A stretch of 59,056 nt of DNA from the NCBI GenBank assembly GCA_041690675.1, contig JAWLGU010000019.1:1-59056 (forward strand), in the 5' to 3' direction. Positions within the stretch are counted from its first letter, which is position 1. Each line of letters starts with the position of its first letter. This document shows positions 19,527 to 27,446 of this stretch, piece by piece. A model generated the notes under the pieces. That model ran no database searches. It was not told the DNA's origin and saw only the letters and a list, made by a program, of their open reading frames with translations. The stretch comes from UBA7803 sp041690675 (GTDB taxonomy: Bacteria; Pseudomonadota; Gammaproteobacteria; Pseudomonadales; Azotimanducaceae). A program made the position numbers and the translations under genes.

Positions 19527-20924
19527 TCAGCTGTTCTGCTGTGATTGCGCCGCATCGTCCGGCTCGGTGCCGCCGGCTTCGGCCACCTGCTCCGGCGCGT
19601 CAGCCTCTTCCTCGACGGGCACCGCCTTGCCAGCCACTACGTCCTTGTAGGTGCTCGGCACCACCTCGACACGCGCCTGCTGCAGCACGTGGTCGACCAC
19701 CTCGTCCTCGAGGACGGCCATCTCGATCTGGTGCAGCTGCTCGTGATTGCTGTAGTACCAGTTCTCCACCTGATCGGGCTGCGCATACCCCTGCGCGATC
19801 TCGCGAACGCGCTCCCGAACCTTGTCGGCGTCGGCTTCGAGCCCCGCCGACGAGACGATCTCGTTCACCACCAGCCCTACCTTGACCCGACGCTCCGCCT
19901 GCGCGCGGAACAGATCGTCGGGCAGCTGCGGCTGGCTCGCCTGGGCACCGTACATCTGGAACTGCTGCAGCATCTGTCGGCGCAGGTTCTCGATCTCGTT
20001 GCCGACCAGGGCGCTCGGCAGCTGAACCTGGTGCAGGGCATCGAGCTGATCCATCACCTGGCTGGTCAGCACGCGACGCACGGCCGCGTCCATCTCGCGC
20101 TGCATGTTCCGCCGCACCTCGGCGCGAAAGGCGTCCAACCCGCCTTCTTCGGCCCCGAAATTCTCGAAAAACTCCTCATCGAGCTCCGGGAGCTTGGATT
20201 CGGCGACGGACTTGATCTTCACCGAGAACGTGACGGTCTTGCCGGCGAGATTCTCGGCGCGGTAATCGTCGGGAAACGTGGCCTCGAACTCGCCCGTCTC
20301 TCCGGCAGCGAGGCCTCGGACACCGGCATCGAAGTCCTCGATCATCTGCCCCGCGCCGACGACGAACGACGCATCCTCGGCATGCCCGCCTTCGAAGACC
20401 TCACCGTCCAGGCGCCCTTCGAAATCCAGGGTGACCCGGTCGCCTTCCTGGGCGGGCCGTTCCACGTCGAGCCATTCCTTGCGCTGATCCCGCAGCCGCT
20501 CGATCATGTCGTCCACGTCGGCCTCGGTGATCTCCGCCTCCGGATTCTTGATCTCCGCGCGGCCGAGGTCGGCCAGGGTCACCGATGGAAACACCTCGAA
20601 GGTGGCGGTGAACTCGAAGTCGTTGCCCGGCTCCATCTTCACCACTTCCAGGCTCGGCTGCCCGGCGGGGGAGAGATCTTCCTGTCGCACGGCCTCCACG
20701 AAGCTGGACTGCATCAGGTCACCGGCGACCTCCGCACGCACCGCTTTGCCGTAGCGCCGGCGCACCTCCTTCAAGGGCACCTTGCCGGGGCGGAATCCAG
20801 GCAGGCGCACCCGGTTTGCGGCGTCGCCCAGACGCTGGCTGATCTGCTCCTCGAAAGTCTCCGACGGCACGGAAATGGTCAGCCGGCGCTCGAGGCCCGA
20901 TGTGGTCTCTATGGAAATCTGCAT
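19527..20924 (-). CDS. tig: Trigger factor (ribosome-associated chaperone / PPIase)
   Basis: It binds nascent chains at the ribosome exit tunnel, of 465 residues. The N-terminal ribosome-binding domain carries the signature GFRPGKVP (near 44-51). The FKBP-type PPIase domain runs from about 160 (GDRVTLDFEGRLDGEVFEGG) to about 245. The C-terminal helical chaperone arms end in an acidic/Ala-rich tail (about 430-465). The start MQISIETTSGLERR is family-typical; the open frame upstream runs through tRNA genes and is not coding. The 60 bases back to tRNA-His hold no terminator, so read-through from the tRNA operon is likely. Confidence 0.96.
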   Translation of the reverse strand: MQISIETTSGLERRLTISVPSETFEEQISQRLGDAANRVRLPGFRPGKVPLKEVRRRYGKAVRAEVAGDLMQSSFVEAVRQEDLSPAGQPSLEVVKMEPGNDFEFTATFEVFPSVTLADLGRAEIKNPEAEITEADVDDMIERLRDQRKEWLDVERPAQEGDRVTLDFEGRLDGEVFEGGHAEDASFVVGAGQMIEDFDAGVRGLAAGETGEFEATFPDDYRAENLAGKTVTFSVKIKSVAESKLPELDEEFFENFGAEEGGLDAFRAEVRRNMQREMDAAVRRVLTSQVMDQLDALHQVQLPSALVGNEIENLRRQMLQQFQMYGAQASQPQLPDDLFRAQAERRVKVGLVVNEIVSSAGLEADADKVRERVREIAQGYAQPDQVENWYYSNHEQLHQIEMAVLEDEVVDHVLQQARVEVVPSTYKDVVAGKAVPVEEEADAPEQVAEAGGTEPDDAAQSQQNS

Positions 20925-20985
20925 GTCTGAATCGTTCGAAGTACTTGTTGCTACCGAGTTGGAACCGACATTGAATCGGAATGAA

Positions 20986-21062
20986 TGGGGTGGACGATGG
21001 GGCTCGAACCCACGACCGCCGGGATCACAACCCGGAGCTCTACCAACTGAGCTACGTCCACC
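20986..21062 (-). tRNA. tRNA-His(GTG)
   Basis: Read on the minus strand, GGTGGACG...CGTCCACC plus an encoded CCA forms the acceptor stem with the extra 5' G(-1) typical of tRNA-His. The anticodon stem-loop is CCGGG TTGTGAT CCCGG, giving anticodon GTG. The T-loop GTTCGAGCC is present. Length is 77 bases with G-1 and CCA. It is last in the cluster, 61 bases before the tig start. Confidence 0.96.
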
Positions 21063-21101
21063 ATCAATCTCTGGCGCGCACGAGAGGCGCGCCCGGCGTG
21101 C

Positions 21102-21131
21102 ATCATACTCCCACCCGGGGCACACCGTCAG
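21102..21131 (-). promoter_or_regulatory. Possible internal promoter ahead of tRNA-His
   Basis: CTGACG (21126-21131), 18-base spacer, TATGAT (21102-21107) on the minus strand, followed by a GC-rich discriminator. It could give tRNA-His/tig transcripts independent of the upstream tRNAs. Confidence 0.35.
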
Positions 21132-21150
21132 GGGGGTCCGGCCATGGGCC

Positions 21151-21189
21151 GGGTCGCCCAGATGGGTCGCCCAGATGGGTCGCCCAAAT
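21151..21189 (-). repeat. Three tandem copies of a 13-bp unit abutting the tRNA-Arg 3' end
   Basis: GGGTCGCCCAGAT at 21151-21163 and 21164-21176, and GGGTCGCCCAAAT at 21177-21189. The next 13 bases, GGCACGCCCGGAA, are the 3' terminus of tRNA-Arg and look like a diverged fourth unit. Read on the minus strand each unit has a TGGGCG-CC core like the CGGGCGTGCC tRNA end. Confidence 0.85.
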
Positions 21190-21265
21190 GGCACGCCCGG
21201 AAGGACTCGAACCTTCAACCGTCGGCTTAGAAGGCCGATGCTCTATCCTGTTGAGCTACGGGCGC
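21189..21265 (-). tRNA. tRNA-Arg(TCT)
   Basis: On the minus strand the acceptor GCGCCCG pairs with CGGGCGT (G-U closing pair). The D-loop is AGCTCAACAGGATAGAGC. The anticodon stem-loop TCGGC CTTCTAA GCCGA gives anticodon TCT. The T-arm is GTTCGAGTC, and CCA is encoded. It resembles E. coli argU. Confidence 0.95.
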
Positions 21266-21281
21266 CCTGCGGGAGCGTTCT

Positions 21282-21316
21282 CCGACGGCTCGCCAGAGGC
21301 CAACCGACGGCTCGCC
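21282..21316. repeat. Direct repeat of 13 bp in the tRNA-Pro/tRNA-Arg spacer
   Basis: CCGACGGCTCGCC occurs at 21282-21294 and 21304-21316 (period 22). Nothing else recognisable lies in 21266-21379. Confidence 0.7.
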
Positions 21317-21379
21317 CGGCCTTTGCGCCGCTCCTCCGGCACCGGGCCGTCCGACGAATCAGTCCAGGACGATCGAATA

Positions 21380-21456
21380 TGGTCGGGGTAGAGAGATTCG
21401 AACTCCCGACATCCTGCTCCCAAAGCAGGCGCGCTACCAGACTGCGCTATACCCCG
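21380..21456 (-). tRNA. tRNA-Pro(TGG)
   Basis: On the minus strand the acceptor CGGGGTA pairs with TACCCCG; the discriminator is A and CCA is encoded. The anticodon stem-loop CCTGC TTTGGGA GCAGG gives anticodon TGG. The T-arm is GTTCGAATC. It is first in the cluster Pro-Arg-His, directly behind a strong promoter. Confidence 0.96.
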
Positions 21457-21475
21457 CCGTACAGGAAACCGCGCG

Positions 21476-21504
21476 ATGATAATGGCGGGGCGATGGAGCG
21501 TCAA
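21476..21504 (-). promoter_or_regulatory. Strong promoter of the tRNA-Pro/Arg/His (and probably tig) transcript
   Basis: TTGACG (21499-21504), exactly 17-base spacer, TATCAT (21476-21481) on the minus strand; both boxes match five of six consensus bases. It is followed by CGCGCG, a GC-rich discriminator typical of stringently controlled stable-RNA promoters. The tRNA-Pro 5' end is about 20 bases from the -10 box. Confidence 0.8.
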
Positions 21505-21648
21505 ATGAGGCGATACGCAGAAATCTTGCGGAAGGGGCCATGCGGAGCGCGAACACGCCAGGACCGGAAAGCAGAGCCGCCGGGGATTCGGGCTTGCTAG
21601 AATGCCGCCGCGCGATTCCTTTCTGCGCCCCCTTTCGGAGACATGCCA

Positions 21649-22503
21649 ATGACCGCACAGATCCTCGACGGCAATGCCATCGCCCGTTCCCTGCGAGCCG
21701 AGATTCGGGCGCGGGTGGACAGCCGCACCGTCAACGGTCTGCGACCGCCGGGGCTCGCCGTGGTGCTGGTGGGCAACGACCCGGCCTCGGAGATCTACGT
21801 GCGCCACAAGCGCAAGGACTGCGAGGAGGTCGGCTTCCACTCCAACGTCCAGCATCTCTCCGCCAACGTGACCCAGGAGGATCTGGCGGAACGCATCCGG
21901 ATGCTGAACGCGGACACCACCATCGACGGCATCCTGGTTCAACTGCCGCTTCCGGACCACCTGGACGCCGCCCGGATCATCGATCTCATCGACCCGGCCA
22001 AGGACGTGGACGGCGTGCATCCGTTCAACATCGGCCGGCTGGCCCTGCGCCGTCCCACCCTGCGTTCCTGCACGCCGAAGGGCATCATGCAGCTTCTCGA
22101 GCACACCGGCGTCCCCATCCGCGGGCTGGACGCCACGGTCATCGGCGCATCGAACCACGTCGGCCGGCCCATGGGCCTGGAGTTGCTCCTGGCCGGATGC
22201 ACGGTCACCACCGCCCACAAGTTCTCCCGGGACGCCCGGGCCGCGGCGGCCGCCGCGGACGTGGTGATCTCCGCCGTCGGTAAGCCGGGGCTGGTTCGCG
22301 GTGACTGGATCAAGCCGGGCGCCATCGTCATCGACGTCGGCATCACCCGCGGCGCCAACAACAAGCTCCATGGCGATGTCGCCTTCGACGAGGTGGTGGA
22401 GCACGCCGGCTGGATCACCCCCGTGCCGGGGGGCGTCGGTCCCATGACCCGGGTGGCCATGCTGCAGAACACGCTGCTGGCCGCAGAAGGCCTGGTGACG
22501 TGA
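21649..22503 (+). CDS. folD: Bifunctional methylene-THF dehydrogenase / methenyl-THF cyclohydrolase
   Basis: It interconverts 5,10-methylene-, 5,10-methenyl- and 10-formyl-tetrahydrofolate with NADP(H). Of 284 residues from the chosen ATG, the active-site Lys lies in YVRHKRKDC (near 54), and the folate motif is ILVQLPLPDHL. CTPKGIMQLL and the NADP loop GASNHVGRPMG are present, as is the C-terminal TPVPGGVGPMT. Another ATG lies two codons earlier (21643), but GGAG is eight bases from 21649 and only two from 21643. A TAGAAT near 21600 may be its -10 box. In P. aeruginosa folD also flanks this tRNA/tig block. Confidence 0.96.
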   Translation: MTAQILDGNAIARSLRAEIRARVDSRTVNGLRPPGLAVVLVGNDPASEIYVRHKRKDCEEVGFHSNVQHLSANVTQEDLAERIRMLNADTTIDGILVQLPLPDHLDAARIIDLIDPAKDVDGVHPFNIGRLALRRPTLRSCTPKGIMQLLEHTGVPIRGLDATVIGASNHVGRPMGLELLLAGCTVTTAHKFSRDARAAAAAADVVISAVGKPGLVRGDWIKPGAIVIDVGITRGANNKLHGDVAFDEVVEHAGWITPVPGGVGPMTRVAMLQNTLLAAEGLVT

Positions 22504-23204
22504 GCCGGCTGTACGTCTCCGATCTGCATCTCGCGGAGCCGGACGACGCTCGCTTCCGCGCCTTCTCCGAGCTCTTGTCCGAAGCGAGCCGCCGGGTAGA
22601 CGAGATCTACCTGCTCGGCGATCTCTGCGAGGTCTGGGTGGGCGACGACGACGACGGGCCGCTGGCCCGCGCGCTCACTGCCACCCTGGCCGACGCCGCC
22701 CACCACGTCCGGCTCTTCGTCATGCACGGCAATCGGGATTTTCTGCTCGGCGACGGGTTCGCCCGGGCGGCAGGCGCCACCCTGATCCCGGACCCTTTCC
22801 TGCTCGACGCCCATACCCTCCTATCCCACGGCGACGCGTTCTGCATCGACGACCAGGAATACCAGCAGGTGCGCGCCCAGCTGCGTTCGCCGCAGTGGCA
22901 GGCCGACATCCTCCGCCGCCCGCTCGGCGAGCGCCGCGCCCTGGCCCAGGGAATGCGGGCGCAGAGCGCAGCCACCAATGCCAACAAGGCCGAGAACATC
23001 ATGGACGTGTCCGCAGACGAGGTTGCGCGGGTGATGGAGCGGCACGGAGCCCGGCGGCTCGTCCACGGCCACACCCACCGTCCCGGGGTCCATCACCACC
23101 CCTGGGGCCAACGCTACGTCCTCGGCGCCTGGGAAAGCTGCGGCTGGTATCTGCGGGAGAACGACGACGGGCAGCTCGGGCTGTTCTGCATCGGAATCGC
23201 CTAG
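22500..23204 (+). CDS. lpxH: UDP-2,3-diacylglucosamine diphosphatase LpxH
   Basis: A Mn-dependent calcineurin-like phosphoesterase. It hydrolyses UDP-2,3-diacylglucosamine to lipid X in lipid A synthesis, peripherally at the inner membrane. Of 234 residues, metal ligands are Asp8/His10 (SDLHL), Asp41 (GDLCEVW), Asn78 (MHGNRDF), His110 (LSHGD) and the C-terminal HGHTHRPG pair. The GTG start overlaps the folD stop as GTGA, so translation is coupled. It ends 12 bases before repeat element R2. Confidence 0.95.
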   Translation: MSRLYVSDLHLAEPDDARFRAFSELLSEASRRVDEIYLLGDLCEVWVGDDDDGPLARALTATLADAAHHVRLFVMHGNRDFLLGDGFARAAGATLIPDPFLLDAHTLLSHGDAFCIDDQEYQQVRAQLRSPQWQADILRRPLGERRALAQGMRAQSAATNANKAENIMDVSADEVARVMERHGARRLVHGHTHRPGVHHHPWGQRYVLGAWESCGWYLRENDDGQLGLFCIGIA

Positions 23205-23216
23205 CACGAGCGGGCG

Positions 23217-23331
23217 AAAGCTTTCGGCGGTCAGCAAAACGGCTTTCGGCGATCAGCGGTCGGCAAGATGCGAATCGCCAGAATCCGGCGATGCGCCTAC
23301 TGCTGAAAGCTGAACGCTGAACGCTGAACCG
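23217..23331. repeat. Intergenic heptad-repeat element copy R2, overlapping the 3' end of miaE
   Basis: The left arm holds converging heptads (TTTCGGC, GGTCAGC, TTTCGGC, GATCAGC, GGTCGGC). The core is GCAAGATGCGAATCGCCAG (23263-23281). The right arm is four clear heptads GCTGAAA, GCTGAAC, GCTGAAC, GCTGAAC. The arms are roughly inverse complements, so a long imperfect hairpin can form. The right arm is read as the last codons and stop of miaE. It lies between the converging lpxH and miaE. Confidence 0.8.
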
Positions 23332-23935
23332 GCCCACTGTGAAACCGGAACTCGCTGTCCGGCGTCGTGCACAGCTCGGCGTCGGCGCTGAGCAGCTCGT
23401 CGAGCTTCTTCTCCACCGGTTCCGGGGCGTAGCGGCGCGCGAGGTCCAGGTAGTGATCGAAGTGGCGGGCCTCGGACGCCAGGAGGCCTGCGTACAGATC
23501 GGCCAGCGCCGCCGGCACCACGTCCACCAGCCCGGCGAAGCGTTCGCAGGAGCGGGCCTCCACCACAGCGCCCACCAGCAGGGTGTCCACCAGCCGGAAG
23601 GGCTCGGGGCGACGCACCCGGGCCATCAGCGAGGCAGCGTAACGGCTCGGCGTGAGGTGCACGTAGTCGATGCCACGGGCGCGGATGAGCGCGTGCACCT
23701 GCTCGAAATGACGCAGCTCCTCCCGGGCCAGCCGCGACATGCGGAACATCAGCTCCGGGCGGTCGACGTAGCGGTAGAGCAGGCTGAGGGCAGTACCGGC
23801 GGCCTTCTTCTCGCAGTTGGCGTGGTCGATGAGCAGAACCGGCAGTTGCTCCGCCGCCTGATCGAACCAGACCCCCGGGGTCCGGCAGCGAAGGAACCGC
23901 AGCACTCGGTCGAGACCGTCCGCGGCGCGGCTCAT
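23297..23935 (-). CDS. miaE: tRNA-(ms2io6A)-hydroxylase MiaE
   Basis: A non-haem di-iron monooxygenase of ferritin-like fold. It hydroxylates the isopentenyl group of ms2i6A at tRNA position 37. Of 212 residues, iron ligands are visible as the E/ExxH pattern: HANCEKKA, LAREELRHFEQVH (EExxH) and LLASEARHFDHYL (second ExxH). The last eleven or so residues (PVQRSAFSFQQ) are encoded by heptads of repeat element R2 rather than by conserved family sequence, and the stop TAG lies in the element. The ATG overlaps the upstream DUF1289 gene stop as ATGA. Confidence 0.92.
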   Translation of the reverse strand: MSRAADGLDRVLRFLRCRTPGVWFDQAAEQLPVLLIDHANCEKKAAGTALSLLYRYVDRPELMFRMSRLAREELRHFEQVHALIRARGIDYVHLTPSRYAASLMARVRRPEPFRLVDTLLVGAVVEARSCERFAGLVDVVPAALADLYAGLLASEARHFDHYLDLARRYAPEPVEKKLDELLSADAELCTTPDSEFRFHSGPVQRSAFSFQQ

Positions 23936-24387
23936 TCCGCAGGAATCCTGTAGTTGCGCTCGTAGTGGGCGAGGGAGCGCCTGTAGAACTCCCGTTCGAT
24001 GGCGGCCAGCAGCTCCGCCGGTCCGGGGTCGGGTGCGGCTATACCCCCCGCGAGGTCGAGTCCCAGCTCCCACAGGGGGCGCGTCTGCTCCCGCCACTGG
24101 AGCCGCTGCAGCAGCTCGTAGGCCAGGTTCGGCGCATCCAGCTCGTCCGCTCCCGACATGCGCCGCTCCCGGGCATACTCCCGGAGCCGAACCTCGTCTC
24201 GAACCTCGAGGATGGCGGTGACCGCACCGGCGCGCAGCGCCAGCAGCCGCCGCCACACAACCTGCCGTTGTTCCGGGTCGAAGGCGTTCCACTGCACGAT
24301 CTCGTGGGCGAAGCGCTTGCAGCCGCGGCACACCAGGTCGCCGTAGGTGGTGGAACAGGTGCCCACACAGGGCGTACGTCTCAGCAT
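23932..24387 (-). CDS. DUF1289 domain protein with C-terminal extension
   Basis: It has 151 residues. The DUF1289 domain at the N-terminus carries four cysteines (Cys7, Cys11, Cys20, Cys23: TPCVGTC...VCRGCKR) likely to bind a metal, followed by the typical EIVQWNAFDPEQRQ. The remaining ~100 residues are helical and of unknown function. DUF1289 proteins are usually about 60-80 residues, so the extension is notable. It is coupled to miaE (ATGA overlap), which suggests a shared transcript with the tRNA-modifying enzyme. No function is established. Confidence 0.8.
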   Translation of the reverse strand: MLRRTPCVGTCSTTYGDLVCRGCKRFAHEIVQWNAFDPEQRQVVWRRLLALRAGAVTAILEVRDEVRLREYARERRMSGADELDAPNLAYELLQRLQWREQTRPLWELGLDLAGGIAAPDPGPAELLAAIEREFYRRSLAHYERNYRIPAE

Positions 24388-24407
24388 GATGAAACCGGAG
24401 ATGGCAC

Positions 24408-26453
24408 TTAGCGCACGGAGCCGAGCATCAGCCGCAGCTGCAGCCGCCGGAGCTGGGTCCGGAGCTGCCGGAGATCGCGGCTGCCCCATTCGGCGCCGGG
24501 ATTGTACAGCAGCCTTTCCAGCTCGGCGACGAGCCGCAGGGCTTGGGGTTCACCCAAGCCACCGGCGGAAGCGATTCTGCGGATGAACGCCCCCGGGGAT
24601 TCCGCCGGTGCCCGGCGCCAACCCGCACCGGCAACTCGACGGCAGAATCGGGCGAACAGCCGTTCCACCGGATGCCGGGGCGGGGGTCGACGGCGCCAGA
24701 ACAGGGCCAGCGCCACGACCACGAGACTGGCGGCCCCGCCGGCGAGCACCGCCGCGCCGATGCGTGCCGGGGTGACGTCACCGAGCACATCGCCGAGGAA
24801 GGTCGCCTGGACCTGGGCGTCGTAGCCCACCACCCACATGTTCCAGCGGTGTTCCAGGGAGTCGGCCCAGTACAACACCTGGCGCAGCAGACCCAGGCCC
24901 TGGAACCGGGCGCTGGTCAGGGCCGAGAGGGATTCACGATCCTCCTGGGACAGGGCCGCATCCAGGCCCCGCTCGATTCGCGCCGGGGCCACCGCGGCTG
25001 TGGGATCCACCCGCTGCCAGCCCACCCGGGGTATCCAGTACTCCACCCACGCGTGAGCGTCGTACTGGCGCACCATGAGATGGCCGGTGATGGGATTGAC
25101 CTCGCCGCCCTGATACCCCCCCACCATTCGAGCCGGCACGCCCACGGAGCGCAGCATGACCACCAGCGCGCCGGCGTAGTGGGCGCAGAATCCCCGCCGG
25201 CCGTCGAACCAGAAGGCATCGATGCTGTTCCGGTCGCCGAGCTGGGGCGGCCGCAAGGTGTAGAAAAAAGGCTCGCTGCGGATCTCCGCCAGCACCGCGG
25301 CGACGAACGCCGCGGCCGAGCCGGTGCGCTGCCAGAGATCACGCGCGTGGGCGCGGATCCGGGGGCTTTCGCCCTCCGGCAGCCGCGTCTCCCGCGCATG
25401 GAGGGCCCGGGGCAGTTCCGGCACGGCGTCGGTGGCCAGACCCGGCCGCGATTGCACCCGATAGCGGAACACCGACAGCACCGGATCCTCCGCCTCGAGC
25501 CGGAAATCCCGCGTGAGGGCGGCCGCCGGTAGGCTCGAGGTGGGGGTTTCCAGCGCGAACAGCCAGTTCGCCTGCGTCGCCTCAAGCAGCACCTCGTAGC
25601 CGACCCCCTGCCCCGGGGTGGCGTCGGGCCGCTCACCCTCCTCCCAGGACGGCAGCCCCGCTGCCGCAGACCAGGTGCCGTCCTGGAACCGGGAATAAAT
25701 CAGCCCGCGCCAGTACAGCTCCCGCTTCGGCGGGATCTCGGTGTCGAAGACGACCCTGAACGCCAGCTCGTCGGATCGGGTGAGCTCCGCCACGTCACCC
25801 GGCTTGACCCGGTCGCTGATGCCGGTGGAGGCGGCCGCCGGCAGCGGCATGCTCCACAGCGGCGCGATGCGCGGAAAGAACAGGAACAAGACCACCGTCA
25901 GCGGCAGCGCCTGCAGGATGAGGATCCCCGCCACCCTGAGACTCGCCAGCGGTCGCACCCGGTTGGGCACCTGATTGAGGCCCACCATGGCGGCGGTAAC
26001 CAGAATCATGGCGGCCACCTGGTACCCCGCCACCGCAATGGACTGGTTGAACAGGAACTCGGTGGCGATGATGAAATAGCCGAGGAATATCACCAGATAC
26101 GTGTCCCGGCGGCTCTTCATCTCCACCAGCTTCAGGGCGAAGGCGAGAATGAGCAGCGAGGCCGCCGCCTCCGGACTGAACGGCGGCACCCCGGAAAGCG
26201 CCACGGCACCCACCGAGGAGAGCACCAGAACGGTCTTCACCCAGCGTCGGGGATAATTCCAGCGGCCTCGATAGACGCCGGCCCGCCAGTACCCGCAAAA
26301 CAGGCCCACGCCGATGATCCACGGGGAGAGATGAAACAGATACGGGATCACCACCGCCACCTGGGCCACCATGAGCAGGGCCAGGGTATTGCGGGGGATC
26401 TGCCTATCCACTCCGCGGTCGACGGCGGAGCCCCGGCCGTTAGCCGAGGCCAT
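24408..26453 (-). CDS. tgpA: TgpA-like membrane transglutaminase (DUF3488 / transglutaminase core / DUF4129)
   Basis: An inner-membrane protein of about 681 residues with a periplasmic transglutaminase-like domain; P. aeruginosa TgpA is essential. The N-terminal third is hydrophobic with about five or six membrane helices (from LALLMVAQVAVVIPYLF). The papain-like triad is Cys in GFCAHYAGALV (near 421), His in YDAHAWVEYW (near 467) and Asp in RVDPTAAV (near 484). A further helix (VLAGGAASLVVVALALF) precedes a cytoplasmic DUF4129-like tail. The start is uncertain: the ATG at 26453 overlaps the DUF58 gene end by 14 bases; a GTG at 26411 is an alternative closer to the family start (IPRNTLALL). 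Third gene of moxR-DUF58-tgpA. Confidence 0.88.
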   Translation of the reverse strand: MASANGRGSAVDRGVDRQIPRNTLALLMVAQVAVVIPYLFHLSPWIIGVGLFCGYWRAGVYRGRWNYPRRWVKTVLVLSSVGAVALSGVPPFSPEAAASLLILAFALKLVEMKSRRDTYLVIFLGYFIIATEFLFNQSIAVAGYQVAAMILVTAAMVGLNQVPNRVRPLASLRVAGILILQALPLTVVLFLFFPRIAPLWSMPLPAAASTGISDRVKPGDVAELTRSDELAFRVVFDTEIPPKRELYWRGLIYSRFQDGTWSAAAGLPSWEEGERPDATPGQGVGYEVLLEATQANWLFALETPTSSLPAAALTRDFRLEAEDPVLSVFRYRVQSRPGLATDAVPELPRALHARETRLPEGESPRIRAHARDLWQRTGSAAAFVAAVLAEIRSEPFFYTLRPPQLGDRNSIDAFWFDGRRGFCAHYAGALVVMLRSVGVPARMVGGYQGGEVNPITGHLMVRQYDAHAWVEYWIPRVGWQRVDPTAAVAPARIERGLDAALSQEDRESLSALTSARFQGLGLLRQVLYWADSLEHRWNMWVVGYDAQVQATFLGDVLGDVTPARIGAAVLAGGAASLVVVALALFWRRRPPPRHPVERLFARFCRRVAGAGWRRAPAESPGAFIRRIASAGGLGEPQALRLVAELERLLYNPGAEWGSRDLRQLRTQLRRLQLRLMLGSVR

Positions 26454-27417
26454 GGAGGGCGAATTCCCTGAGCACCCGCTCCAGGTGCGCCTCGCCGGTG
26501 CCGGGCTCGATGCGCCGCGCTCCCAGGCGCACGCCGAATTCCCGCCCCAGGCGGGTGGCCCGCAAGGCGAGCCCGGTGAGTCGCGACAGCCGCTCCTCCA
26601 CATCGCCAGGCACGGTATCCAGATCGAGCCACAGACGAGGCTCCAGGAAGCTGGCGTAGCGTTTGACCATCAGCTCGTCGCCGCGGGCGTAGGAGCGCCA
26701 CATGATGTGCTTCACCGGGTCCCCCGGCTGATAGGCTTTGAAATCGGTGAAATCCTCGCTGCCCAGAGGATCGATGAGCTCGCCCTCGTCGCGGCGGCCG
26801 CCGACCGAGTTCGGGAACGGGCCGAACAGCGGCCGGGGATACACCAGCACCCGGGCGTCCAGATCCACCCAGGTCCAGGCCCGCAGCAGCCCGAGAGGAT
26901 AGCGGGTCTCCACCAGCAGGCGCCCGGGCCGCAGGTAACCGCGATGCCCCGCCTGCACGTAGAGGCGCAGCAGATCCGCCTCCTGATCGTAGAGCTCCGC
27001 CCAGCGCAGGATCCCGCCGGGAAAGCCGATGCGTATGCCTTCCCGCCCGCGGCTCCGCCAGCGCCCGTCCTTCGGCCGCACCACCCGCAGGCTCACCTCC
27101 ACTTCCTCGCCGACGAACCCGGGACGGGCACCGACGAACTCCAGCCGCAGCCCCGAGAGGTTCTGGAAGGTGTAGAGAATGGCGACGAGAAAGACGCTGC
27201 CGAGCAGAAACGCCACCCCATATACCAGGCTCGCCTGGTAATTGATGGCGGCGACGACGAGCAGCAGCAAGAGCCCCCCCAGCACGAACCCGGTGGGGGT
27301 GGGAAAGATGAAGATGTTGCGTTGCGACAGCTCGATGACCGGGCTCGGCGGGATACGCCGGTCCAGCCAGCGGCCGAAGCGCCGGCCGAGCACGCCGGAT
27401 GAGGCCGCCTCAGCCAC
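26440..27417 (-). CDS. DUF58 domain protein
   Basis: A membrane-anchored DUF58 protein of 325 residues. Two hydrophobic helices lie near the N-terminus (FVLGGLLLLLVVAAI and SLVYGVAFLLGSVFLVAILY, about 38-80). The DUF58 core is present near GSEDFTDFKAYQPGDPVKHI (about 218-237), with the following WRSYARGDELMVKRY. DUF58 proteins are the standard partner of MoxR ATPases and are thought to be remodelled by them. The start is GTG; the gene lies 29 bases after moxR and overlaps tgpA. Confidence 0.85.
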   Translation of the reverse strand: MAEAASSGVLGRRFGRWLDRRIPPSPVIELSQRNIFIFPTPTGFVLGGLLLLLVVAAINYQASLVYGVAFLLGSVFLVAILYTFQNLSGLRLEFVGARPGFVGEEVEVSLRVVRPKDGRWRSRGREGIRIGFPGGILRWAELYDQEADLLRLYVQAGHRGYLRPGRLLVETRYPLGLLRAWTWVDLDARVLVYPRPLFGPFPNSVGGRRDEGELIDPLGSEDFTDFKAYQPGDPVKHIMWRSYARGDELMVKRYASFLEPRLWLDLDTVPGDVEERLSRLTGLALRATRLGREFGVRLGARRIEPGTGEAHLERVLREFALHGLG

Positions 27418-27446
27418 CGCCGCTCAGCCCCTTCAAGCGGACGGCA

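Noticed and set aside
20925..21218. N-terminal extension of tig through the tRNA region
   Set aside because: It would translate tRNA-Arg and tRNA-His sequence; the homologous start is MQISIETTSGLERR.
21189..21456. Integration (att) site at the tRNA cluster
   Set aside because: No integrase, no island and no long duplicated tRNA 3' end; only 13-bp local repeats.
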